From DASWIG01 sp965371445 (lineage in GTDB: Bacteria; Acidobacteriota; Thermoanaerobaculia; Multivoradales; J023), in contig CBDUYN010000003.1 in NCBI GenBank assembly GCA_965371445.1, positions 62,001-126,000 of the forward strand: 64,000 nt of DNA. The letters are read 5' to 3'. Each line of letters begins with the position of its first letter. Position 1 is the first letter of the stretch. Below are positions 1 through 7,262 of the stretch, piece by piece. Below the pieces are notes generated by a model, which was not told the DNA's origin, did not search any database, and saw only the letters and a program-made list of their open reading frames with translations. Position numbers and translations under genes: made by a program.

Positions 1-540
1 CTCGGAGGCAAGCGCCAGTACACCCGCGAGGTGACGGCGTCAAAGCTCGTCAGCCAGTTCCTCTCGGAGATGGACGGCTTCACCCAGTCGAACTCCGGAG
101 TGCTGATCCTCGGGGCCACCAACGTCCCCTGGGCGGTCGATCCCGCCTTTCGCCGTCCGGGACGCTTCGACCGGCTGCTCTTCGTCCCGCCTCCCGACGC
201 CGAGGCCCGGCGGGCGATCCTCGAGATCCTTCTCGCCGAGCGTCCCGTGGCGGGGAAGCCCGACACCAGCTCTCTGGTGAAGCGCACGTCGGGCTTCTCG
301 GGCGCGGACCTCGAGAACCTGGTCGAGACCGCGGCCGACGAGGCCATCGAGGCGTCGCTAGAACGCGGCGAGGAGGTACCGATCGGCGACGCCGAGCTCC
401 GTGCCGCGCTCGGCGAGGTCAAGGCGACGACGCTCGAATGGCTGACCACGGCACGCAACTACGCACGCTACGCCAACGAAGCCGGACAGTACGACGACGT
501 GCTCCAGTTCCTCGACAAGTACGGCAAGAAAGGCCGCTGA
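1..540 (+). CDS. AAA+ ATPase, C-terminal part (5' end outside window)
   Basis: The reading frame is open from base 1, so this is the C-terminal 179 residues of a larger protein. Visible elements are SEMDGF after Walker B (residues 22-27), the sensor-1 motif GATN (38-41), the second-region-of-homology arginine finger RRPGRFDR (51-58), and the lid helix starting GADLENL (101-107). This is the classical CDC48/FtsH/katanin-type AAA core. After it come only about 60 residues ending in a basic tail (KYGKKGR), with no protease or second AAA domain. The family works as a hexameric ATP-driven unfoldase or remodelling machine. The substrate cannot be told because the N-terminal domain is missing. The next gene starts 5 bases after the stop, suggesting co-transcription. 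Confidence 0.9.
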   Translation, partial: LGGKRQYTREVTASKLVSQFLSEMDGFTQSNSGVLILGATNVPWAVDPAFRRPGRFDRLLFVPPPDAEARRAILEILLAERPVAGKPDTSSLVKRTSGFSGADLENLVETAADEAIEASLERGEEVPIGDAELRAALGEVKATTLEWLTTARNYARYANEAGQYDDVLQFLDKYGKKGR

Positions 541-545
541 CCGAC

Positions 546-1007
546 GTGAGCTACCGCATTGAGGACGAGCCGCGTCCCGGGGCCTTGGCCTATCTGGTCG
601 TCAATCCCGTATGGCCGCTCTTTGCCATCATGTTCGGCGGTTCCGTCTTCAGCTGGCCGTGGTTCGTCCTGAACGGCCTCGCGGTCGGTAGCCCCAGCCG
701 CGTCCGGGAGGCCCTCTGGGCCGCCGCGGGCTTTGTGGGCAACGTCGTCCTGATCGTCGGCATCTCGGTGGTGGCGAGCGCCGATCTCCTCGGTGACCTC
801 GGAGTGCGCTACGCGTTCGTCGCCGTGACGGTGTGGAAGCTTCTCGTCAGCTACTCGCTTTTCGTCCTTCAGGGCCGGAGCTTCCACCTCTACGAGCATT
901 TTGGCGGACGGGCCCGGAGCGGCTTCCTGGTCGTCTTCCTTGCCTTCTTCGTCGGCCAGCGGCTCTTTTCGGCGCTGCCCGTCTTCTGGACCCTCGTCTT
1001 GCGGTGA
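546..1007 (+). CDS. Small integral membrane protein
   Basis: A 153-residue protein with four or five hydrophobic segments (around residues 15-35, 50-75, 85-110 and 125-150). I do not recognise a family. GTG at 546 is chosen because it lies just after the upstream stop and gives a sensible start (MSYRIEDEP) before the first membrane segment; an upstream in-frame ATG at 438 lies inside the AAA gene. It sits between the AAA ATPase and the TPR protein with very short spacers, so the three probably form one operon. A membrane anchor or partner for the TPR protein is possible but only by association. Confidence 0.6.
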   Translation: MSYRIEDEPRPGALAYLVVNPVWPLFAIMFGGSVFSWPWFVLNGLAVGSPSRVREALWAAAGFVGNVVLIVGISVVASADLLGDLGVRYAFVAVTVWKLLVSYSLFVLQGRSFHLYEHFGGRARSGFLVVFLAFFVGQRLFSALPVFWTLVLR

Positions 1008-1014
1008 AGGGAAC

Positions 1015-1947
1015 ATGAGCGACCAAGAAAACGAACGCTGGCTCGCCATCGCCGAGCACCAGATGAGCCAGGGACAGCTCGAAGGCGCGGTGGAGTCGAT
1101 CCGCCAGGTGCTCGCCCGCGATCCGGACCTCGCCGAGGCGCACGCGCTTCTCGCGCTCTGCCTCCTCGACCTGCGCCGGGTTCATGCCGCGGAGCACGAA
1201 TCGGACCTCGCCCTGGCCCTAAGCCCCGACTCGCCGGTCGCCCTCCATGCTTCGGGGGCCGTCCAGCTGGCGCGGCGGCATTTCAAGGCGGCGGAGGAGC
1301 GCTTCGAGCGCTGGCGCGCCCTCTCTCCCCAGGAGCCGGCGGTCTACCGCTCCTTGGGCCATTTCTACGACCTGACGGGGCGCCGCCAAGACCACTTGGC
1401 GGTGCTCGAAAAGGCCCTGGAGCTCGATCCCGACGAGCCCCAGACCTGGGTCGACCTGGGGCGGTGGTATCTGGATCGCGGCGACGTCGACGCGGCCGAG
1501 CAAAAAGCCCGCAAAGCCCTGGCGATCCAACCCGAGCATCAGGACGGGCTGGTCTTGATGGGCCACGTCCTGGTGCGCCGCGGGCGGATCAAGGAGGCGC
1601 GCGACCACGCGATCTGGGCGTTACGCAACGACCCGGGCGACCGCTCGACGCTACGGCTCCTGGCGTCGGTCAAGGCACGCGAGTCTCTCGTCCTGGGGCT
1701 CTGGTGGCGTTACTCGGCATGGATGGGCGAGCTCGGCGACGGCCGCGCGATCCTGGTGCTGCTCGGCGCCTACGTCCTCTACCGGCTCGGCGTCATCACG
1801 GCCGACGCCTACGAGCACGCCGGGCTCGCCGAGTACATCCAGGTGATTTGGCTCTGTATCGTCGCCTACACCTGGATCGGTCCGGTACTCTTTCGCCAGT
1901 CGCTCAAGAAAGAGCTGGCCTCTGTCGAGCTCGACCGCGAGTTCTGA
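1015..1947 (+). CDS. TPR-repeat protein with C-terminal membrane anchor
   Basis: A 310-residue protein starting at an ATG preceded by GAAGGGAAC. Residues about 5-225 are a run of tetratricopeptide-like helical pairs with the usual A..L, G..Y and P spacing (for example QTWVDLGRWYLDRGDVDAAE). Two hydrophobic helices follow at about 240-265 and 275-295, then a short charged tail. TPRs are protein-docking scaffolds; the tail would hold the scaffold facing the cytoplasm. It is the third gene of a tight cluster with an AAA ATPase and a small membrane protein. A role in assembling or regulating that ATPase is plausible but unproven. Confidence 0.8.
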   Translation: MSDQENERWLAIAEHQMSQGQLEGAVESIRQVLARDPDLAEAHALLALCLLDLRRVHAAEHESDLALALSPDSPVALHASGAVQLARRHFKAAEERFERWRALSPQEPAVYRSLGHFYDLTGRRQDHLAVLEKALELDPDEPQTWVDLGRWYLDRGDVDAAEQKARKALAIQPEHQDGLVLMGHVLVRRGRIKEARDHAIWALRNDPGDRSTLRLLASVKARESLVLGLWWRYSAWMGELGDGRAILVLLGAYVLYRLGVITADAYEHAGLAEYIQVIWLCIVAYTWIGPVLFRQSLKKELASVELDREF

Positions 1948-1972
1948 GGCGCCGCCGCGGTAGGATCAGGGC

Positions 1973-3064
1973 ATGATGCGTCCGATCGACGTCCTGATCG
2001 TCGGCAGCGGCTTCGCCGGAGCCGCCATGGCGTTCCATCTGAGCCGCGAGCACAACGGCAATATCCTGATCGTCGAGCGCGAAAAGACCCCCGGCGCTCA
2101 CGCCTCCGGACGCAACGCTTCGCTGCTTCTCCAATCCGTCGCCTCGCCCTCCGTTCGCCGCGTCGCTGCGGCGAGCCGGGAGGGCTTCTGCCGCCATCGG
2201 CGGGAGGTAGGTTTCGCAGAGGTGGGCTCCGTCCTCCTGGGGACCGAGGAGCAGATCGAGGCGGTGCGCGAGCCCGAGCTCATCCCCAGCCGGCGGACGA
2301 CGGCGCAAGAGCTGGCGCGGGAAGTGCCGCTCGTCGAGGGCCACCGCTTTCCCGCCGCCCTCAAGACGCCGGGCGACGGCGTCGTCGACACCTGGGCGCT
2401 TCTCAACTTCTACCTCGACGGCGCCCGCGGGCGCGGCGTCGAGATCCTCTACGAGTGCACGGTCACCGGGATCGAGCCCGGACCGCCGTTTCGCGTCGAG
2501 ACCTCCCGGGGAAGCTTCGAGGCGAGTGTCCTCGTCAACGGCGCCGGCGCCTGGGCCGAGGACGTCGCCCGCCTGGCCGGGATCGAGCCGCCGTCGCTCG
2601 TGCCCGTCAAGCGCCATCTCTTCGTCCTCGAAGGGATCGACGGCGTCGACGCCGGCTGGCCCTTCGTCTGGAACCTGGAGCACGGTTTCTACTTCCGTCC
2701 TGAATCGGGAGGGCTCCTCTTCTCGATCTGCGACGAGGAGCGCTCGGCACACCTGGAGGAGACGGTGAGCCCGGGCATCTCGGAAGACCTGGCGGAGAAA
2801 GTCTCGGCGCACCTGCCACGGCTCGCCGAGGCGGAGATCCGCCGCGTCTGGTCGTGCTTTCGCACCCACGCTGAGGACGCCAGCTTCGTCGTCGGCTGGG
2901 ATCCGGAGCAGGAGGGCTTTTTCTGGGTCGCCGGCCTGGGCGGTCACGGCATGGGGTGCAGCTGGGAGATCGGACGGCTCGCGGCCGAGGGATGTCTGGG
3001 GCGCGCCACACCCGCCGAATTCGGCCCGGCCCGCTTCACGGCCGCCTCCGTCTGCGGCGGCTAG
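1973..3064 (+). CDS. FAD-dependent amine/amino-acid oxidoreductase (DAO family)
   Basis: 363 residues. The N-terminus carries a Rossmann dinucleotide-binding motif (VLIVGSGFAGAAMAFHL, residues 7-23) followed by an acidic residue in LIVERE and the GRNASLL segment typical of glycine/D-amino-acid oxidase relatives such as D-arginine dehydrogenase. The C-terminal FAD-binding signature is GLGGHGMGCSWEIGRLAAE. The family oxidises a C-N bond of an amine or D-amino acid and passes electrons to FAD and then to oxygen or quinones; the exact substrate is not predictable here. Start at 1973 (ATG ATG tandem; 1976 is equally possible). It may head a transcription unit with the downstream exported phosphatase and aminotransferase. 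Confidence 0.85.
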   Translation: MMRPIDVLIVGSGFAGAAMAFHLSREHNGNILIVEREKTPGAHASGRNASLLLQSVASPSVRRVAAASREGFCRHRREVGFAEVGSVLLGTEEQIEAVREPELIPSRRTTAQELAREVPLVEGHRFPAALKTPGDGVVDTWALLNFYLDGARGRGVEILYECTVTGIEPGPPFRVETSRGSFEASVLVNGAGAWAEDVARLAGIEPPSLVPVKRHLFVLEGIDGVDAGWPFVWNLEHGFYFRPESGGLLFSICDEERSAHLEETVSPGISEDLAEKVSAHLPRLAEAEIRRVWSCFRTHAEDASFVVGWDPEQEGFFWVAGLGGHGMGCSWEIGRLAAEGCLGRATPAEFGPARFTAASVCGG

Positions 3065-3179
3065 GACGAGGCGTCCCTTGCAGAAAGCTCGTTTCGGAGC
3101 TACCATCCCAGTTGGCCGGCATCGCACGACACCACCTGGCACACCCCGCCGCGTCCAAACCCTACAGGCTCCGAGAGAT

Positions 3180-5060
3180 ATGAGACGCCACGTCCGTCCT
3201 GTTCTAGCCGCCGCATTTCTCCTCCTCCAGGCTCGCGCCGCCACGGCGAATCCCGCCGAGCGCACGGCGATCTGGGAGTGGGAGGACGTGCCCAAGGTCG
3301 TGGCGATCGGCGACCTCCACGGCGGTTACGACAAGCTCCTCCAGCTTCTGCGCAGCGCCGACCTGATCGACGCCGCACACCGCTGGCGCGGCGGCGAAGC
3401 CCACCTGGTCGTGGCCGGGGACTTCCTGGACCGCGGTGCCGGCGAGCGGCCGATCATGGACCTGCTCCGCTCCCTCCAGGACGAGAGCGAGGCGGCTGGC
3501 GGACGTGTCCACGTGCTGCTCGGCAATCACGAGGTGATGAACCTGCTGCGCGATTTCCGCTACGTCAATCCGGTCTCGCATCGCGCCTTTGCCGACCTGG
3601 AGGACGCGGACGACCGGAAAGCGGCCTGGACCGACTCGCTCGCCGCCCCGGGCGCGCAGCAGGCAAAGCTCAGCCAGCACCTCAGCGCCTTCAGGAAGCG
3701 CCACCCCAAGGGCTACTTCGGCCGCCTGCGCGCTTTCGACGCCGACGGCGAGTACGGCAGCTGGCTTCTGCGCCAGCCGGTCATCGTCGAGGTCAACGGC
3801 ATCGTCTACCTCCACGGCGGCTTGACGGACGAGTTCGCGGGCCTCGGCGTCGACGGCATCAACCACCGGGTCCTGGAGACCCTGAGCCGCCATCTCGTAG
3901 AGCGCCACCTCCTGGAAACGGCCGGCGTCGTCCGGCCCGGAATGGATTTCTTCGAGCTCCTGGCCACGATCAGGCGAAAGCTGGAAGAGAAAAAGACCGG
4001 ACTCTCGCCCGAGCTGCGCCGCGCCGGGCAGGCGGTGCTGGAGTCGGCCCAAGACCCCATCCTGCGCAGCGAAGGTCCTCTCTGGTACCGGGGCAATTCT
4101 TTTGAGGACGAACGGATCGAACGCGACAGGATCGAGCGCAGCCTGGAGCTCGTCGGCGCCTCCGCGATGGTCGTCGCTCACAGCTTCACCGGCGGCAACC
4201 GGATCACCTCCCGCTTCCACGGCCAGCTCTACAAGCTCGACCACGGGATCCTGCAGAGCGAGAAGCCCCTGGCGCTCATCGTCGACCGCAGCGAGGTCCT
4301 GGTCCTCGACTCCACCACGAGGCGGACGTCGAGGCCGATCCGCGAGCTCCCTACCGGGCTCAAGAAACCTCCGAAGATGAGCGAGATCTCGAACGGGAAG
4401 CTGGAGGAGTTCCTGGCGAACGCGACAGTCGTCGATTCGCGCGAGCTCGGCCGCGGAAGCACCCGGCCCCAGCTCGTCGTCCTGGAGGCTCGTGGGAAAG
4501 AATGGCGTGCCATCTTCAAGACGGTGGAGCAAGCCGGCAAGTCGAAGGCCGGCAACGGCGCCGATCGCTACCAACACGAGGTGGCCGCCTATCGGCTGGG
4601 GTCCAGGCTGGGTTTGCAGCTCGTGCCGACCAGCGTGATCCGTGAGATCGACGGCCAGCGAGGATCGCTGCAGTGGTGGGTCGAGGGAGCCGTCGACCTC
4701 GAGGCGGCAGAAGCTTACGGCCTGACCTTTCAGCACTCCGAGACGGCGGCCGCTCAGCTCGCCCTCGGCAAAGTCTTCGACGCCTTGATCGGCAACCATG
4801 AACGCAAGCTGTCGGACATCCTCTGCCTGGTCAACGGCGAGCAGGTGTTTCTGATCGACCACTCTCGCGCTTTTTCGGTGTCCTCCGAGCTGGTCCACGA
4901 CGAGGACGCTGCCTTCTCGATCGCGCCGGCAATGGTGCGGGCTCTTCGGTCGTTGGAGCGGAAATCCCTTTCGAAAGAGCTCGGGGACCTGTTGAGCGAC
5001 CGCCAGATCCAGGCCCTCCTGGAGCGCCGCGACAAGATCCTGAGCCGAGTCGCCGGTTGA
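3180..5060 (+). CDS. Exported metallophosphatase fused to a PI3/4-kinase-like domain
   Basis: 626 residues from the ATG at 3180, chosen because it gives a clean signal peptide (MRRHVRPVLAAAFLLLQARA, cleavage near residue 23). Domain 1 (about 40-400) is a calcineurin-like phosphoesterase with GDLHGGY (44-50), GDFLDRG (80-86) and GNHE (115-118), the metal-binding motifs of the PPP-like family. Domain 2 (about 415-626) resembles the lipid/protein-kinase fold of PI3/4-kinase-like and HipA-like proteins: a candidate ATP lysine K447 in RAIFK, a catalytic-loop-like IGNHERKLSD (N539), and a metal-binding-like LIDHSRAF (D560). In these families the loop normally has an Asp two residues before the Arg; here it is NHER, so activity is uncertain. 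A phosphatase and a kinase-like fold on one exported chain is unusual. Confidence 0.8.
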   Translation: MRRHVRPVLAAAFLLLQARAATANPAERTAIWEWEDVPKVVAIGDLHGGYDKLLQLLRSADLIDAAHRWRGGEAHLVVAGDFLDRGAGERPIMDLLRSLQDESEAAGGRVHVLLGNHEVMNLLRDFRYVNPVSHRAFADLEDADDRKAAWTDSLAAPGAQQAKLSQHLSAFRKRHPKGYFGRLRAFDADGEYGSWLLRQPVIVEVNGIVYLHGGLTDEFAGLGVDGINHRVLETLSRHLVERHLLETAGVVRPGMDFFELLATIRRKLEEKKTGLSPELRRAGQAVLESAQDPILRSEGPLWYRGNSFEDERIERDRIERSLELVGASAMVVAHSFTGGNRITSRFHGQLYKLDHGILQSEKPLALIVDRSEVLVLDSTTRRTSRPIRELPTGLKKPPKMSEISNGKLEEFLANATVVDSRELGRGSTRPQLVVLEARGKEWRAIFKTVEQAGKSKAGNGADRYQHEVAAYRLGSRLGLQLVPTSVIREIDGQRGSLQWWVEGAVDLEAAEAYGLTFQHSETAAAQLALGKVFDALIGNHERKLSDILCLVNGEQVFLIDHSRAFSVSSELVHDEDAAFSIAPAMVRALRSLERKSLSKELGDLLSDRQIQALLERRDKILSRVAG

Positions 5061-5069
5061 TCCTTCAAC

Positions 5070-6284
5070 ATGCAACCGCCCTACGACCTGGACACCTGGC
5101 GCCGCCGGATTCCGATCCTCTCCTCTTTCGTCCCCATGAACCACTGCACCCAGGCGCCGCAGACTGAAGCGACGCGGGCCGCGGCTGAGGACTACCTCGA
5201 ATCCTGGCGACGCGACGGCGTCGACTGGGACCGCTGGATGGACGAGGTCGAAAGCGCCCGCACGGAATTCGCCCGGCTCATCCACGCCTCCCCTGATGAG
5301 GTCGCCGTCACCACGTCGCTCTCGGCCGCGGCTTCAGCGGTGGCGAGCGCCCTCGACTTCTCGGGCGAGCGCTGCCGGGTCGTGGCCAGCGAGGCCGAGT
5401 TCCCCACCGTCGGACATGTCTGGCTCGCCCAACGCCGCCATGGCGCCAAGGTCGACTGGATCGCCGTACAAGGCGGTGTCGTCGATCCCGTTGGCTACGA
5501 GGCCCTGATCGACGAGCGCACCCTCGTCGTCTCGGCCACCCACGCCTTCTATCAGAACGGCTTCAAGCAAGACGTCGCCGCGATCGCCGAGAAAGCGCAC
5601 GCGGCGGGCGCTTTCGTCTTCGTCGACGCCTACCAGACGGCGGGGATCCATCACCTCGACGTGGGTGAGCTCGGCGTCGACCTCCTGGCCACCGGAACGC
5701 TCAAGTTCCTGATGGGGACGCCGGGAATCGCCTTCCTCTACGTCCGCCGGGAGCTTCTCGAGGGCCTCAAGCCGTCGCTCACCGGATGGCTCGGACGCCC
5801 GCGGCCGTTCGAATTTCGCGTCCGCGAGCTGGGCTACGCAGCAACGGCGAGCCGCTTCGACACCGGCACGCCGCCGATCCTCGCCGCTTACGTCGCCCGC
5901 GCCGGCCTCGCCATGATCCGCGAGATCGGCACGCGAAAGATCCAGGCCTGGACCGACCACCTCTCGGCCCGCCTCCTCGCCGGCGCCGCCGAGCGCGGCC
6001 TCGCCGTCCACGGGACGCGCGACGTGCGGCAAAAAACGGCGCTCACCGCGATCTTCTGCGGTGACGAAGACACAGGCCCTGAGGATCCGGGGGACTCGTC
6101 CTGGTCGGCACGCCGCAGGCGTCCTTCGGACATCGTGGAAGAGCGGCTGCGGGAGAAGGGGATCCTGGCGTCGTCCCGCGGCCCGGCCATCCGTTTGACC
6201 CCCCACTTCTACACCACGCCGGAGGAGGTCGACCTGGCGCTCGACGCCGTGGCTGAAGTTCTAGGGGAACGCCGGATGGCATAG
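5070..6284 (+). CDS. Class V PLP-dependent aminotransferase / epimerase-like protein
   Basis: 404 residues. The fold-type I core is recognisable: the cofactor-binding FVDAYQTAGIHHLDV region and the Schiff-base lysine in TGTLKFLMG (K212). The pattern matches class V enzymes such as cysteine desulfurase-like, kynureninase-like and isopenicillin-N epimerase-like proteins. There is no SufS or IscS active-site cysteine loop that I can identify, so a desulfurase role is not supported. The start at 5070 lies nine bases after the phosphatase-kinase stop, implying co-transcription. Substrate unknown; a racemase or beta-lyase acting on a small amino compound is the broad expectation. Confidence 0.85.
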   Translation: MQPPYDLDTWRRRIPILSSFVPMNHCTQAPQTEATRAAAEDYLESWRRDGVDWDRWMDEVESARTEFARLIHASPDEVAVTTSLSAAASAVASALDFSGERCRVVASEAEFPTVGHVWLAQRRHGAKVDWIAVQGGVVDPVGYEALIDERTLVVSATHAFYQNGFKQDVAAIAEKAHAAGAFVFVDAYQTAGIHHLDVGELGVDLLATGTLKFLMGTPGIAFLYVRRELLEGLKPSLTGWLGRPRPFEFRVRELGYAATASRFDTGTPPILAAYVARAGLAMIREIGTRKIQAWTDHLSARLLAGAAERGLAVHGTRDVRQKTALTAIFCGDEDTGPEDPGDSSWSARRRRPSDIVEERLREKGILASSRGPAIRLTPHFYTTPEEVDLALDAVAEVLGERRMA

Positions 6285-6320
6285 AATGCCGAAACGTCAA
6301 CGACTAGGGAGAGCCGAGCC

Positions 6321-6782
6321 ATGAGCGAGCCGTTCTACGTCAGCCGTTCCACGGTCGAGAAAGTCGAAGGAGTCCACCGCCGGGCCCGTCTGGAGGTCGG
6401 CGGGCCGGTCGACTTTGGTGTCCACGGGTCGATCAAAGAGCATTTCAAGCTTGAGGGCACCCCCGACCTGCCGCTGCCCGTCGACTACATCGTCGCCTCG
6501 GCCGCCGGGTGAATGCTCGGCACCTTGAACGGCGCACTGGAGGTGCGCGACGTCAAGCTTCCGAGCGACGCCATCCGGGCCGAAGCCCGGGGGATCAACG
6601 AGATCCGCGACCGGCTGCCCGTCTTGACGCGGATCGAGGTGGCCTACAAGCTCCGCATCCCCGCGGGGACGCGGGAGACTGTAGAGCGTGCCCTCTCGCG
6701 GCACCAGGAGAAATGTCCGACGGCCGCGACGTTGAAGGGGGCCGTTGAGGTGAGCTGGACGGCGGAGATCGAAGAGGAGTAA
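6321..6782 (+). CDS. OsmC-like peroxiredoxin-type protein, candidate selenoprotein (in-frame UGA at 6510)
   Basis: Frame 6321-6782 is interrupted only by TGA at 6510-6512. Reading it as selenocysteine gives 153 residues that match an OsmC/Ohr-type protein throughout. Sec64 lies in VASAAG-U-MLGTLNGALE, exactly where OsmC proteins carry the peroxidatic cysteine (usual pattern S.aGC.agTl). The second conserved cysteine is present in EKCPTAATL (Cys132). A stem-loop of the bacterial SECIS type follows the UGA (listed separately). The family reduces organic hydroperoxides or related thiol substrates. Start ATG at 6321 has GGGAGA upstream. The alternative is a pseudogene by a Cys-to-UGA change, or a restart at the ATG directly after the UGA, but the restart product would lack the first half of the fold. 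Confidence 0.75.
6532..6548 (+). promoter_or_regulatory. Candidate bacterial SECIS hairpin of the OsmC-like gene
   Basis: GCGCAC-TGGAG-GTGCGC: a perfect 6-bp stem with a 5-nt loop having G at position 2. There are 25 nt between the UGA and the loop, inside the window known for bacterial SECIS elements read by SelB. An alternative longer stem (6517-6525 with 6541-6550, one bulged base) overlaps it. Confidence 0.6.
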
Positions 6783-6865
6783 CCGTTCCTCAGAGCGTCC
6801 CTTTCCCACGAGATTGCCAAAGGCTCGATCCGCGCCGGCACGATCGGCCCGGTTGATCATCCGTT

Positions 6866-7027
6866 GAAAGTCATCGCCACTCTTGTCCGCCAACTCGTCT
6901 TGCGTCGGAGCAGCGGTGGGACGAGTCCTTTGGCCGCTCTCAGGACGCACTGGCAACGCTCGCCGAGGAAGCCCTCGACGAGAATCGCGCGGGCCGCACC
7001 AGGCCCCTGGACCCGAAGAGCCTGTGA
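6866..7027 (+). pseudogene. Decayed antitoxin of a ParD/RelB-like toxin-antitoxin pair
   Basis: A reading frame ending at TGA 7025-7027 translates as SEQRWDESFGRSQDAL then LAEEALDENRAG and TRPLDPKSL, the typical C-terminal half of small antitoxins found upstream of RelE/ParE-like toxins. No start codon exists in this frame before an upstream stop; coding flavour before about 6895 shifts to other frames, so the N-terminus has at least one frameshift. The stop overlaps a GTG (GTGA at 7024-7027) that begins the toxin-like frame, the coupling usual for such operons. Confidence 0.45.
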
Positions 7028-7136
7028 AGTCGTTCACGACCCGGCGTTTCTGGAAAGCCTATGAGCGGCTCGACGTCCGAGTCTGTACTTCAAGAAGAAG
7101 CATACGTCAGGGTCGAGGCAAGCTCGATACCAGGCA
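7024..7136 (+). pseudogene. Decayed RelE/ParE-like toxin fragment
   Basis: From GTG 7024 the frame reads VKSFTTRRFWKAYERL, the usual start of small RelE-like toxins, then loses homology after about 16 residues. A second frame nearby (about 7085) reads LYFKKKHTSGSRQ, resembling the middle of the same family (the LxFKK.H segment). The part between them is missing and the C-terminal part is not recognisable. I read this as a toxin gene destroyed by deletion and frameshift. The remainder of the spacer up to 7262 holds no feature I can support. Confidence 0.4.
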
Positions 7137-7262
7137 TGAAGGCAAGCTGGCCGTCTTTATCCCCTCGTCAAGGATTTTCAAAGACAGCTCTGTGGCCGCG
7201 CGCCCGAGTCGATCGCCGCGTTCCTGGAAGCTTGTGGTGGCGCCCTGAGCTAGAGTAGCCCC

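Noticed and set aside
3204..5285. 693-codon minus-strand frame
   Set aside because: Antisense shadow of the phosphatase-kinase gene; no protein-like motifs.
7130..7253. Protein-like tail LYPLVKDFQRQLCGRAPESI to TAG 7251
   Set aside because: It has plausible composition but no recognisable family and no start; possibly another remnant.
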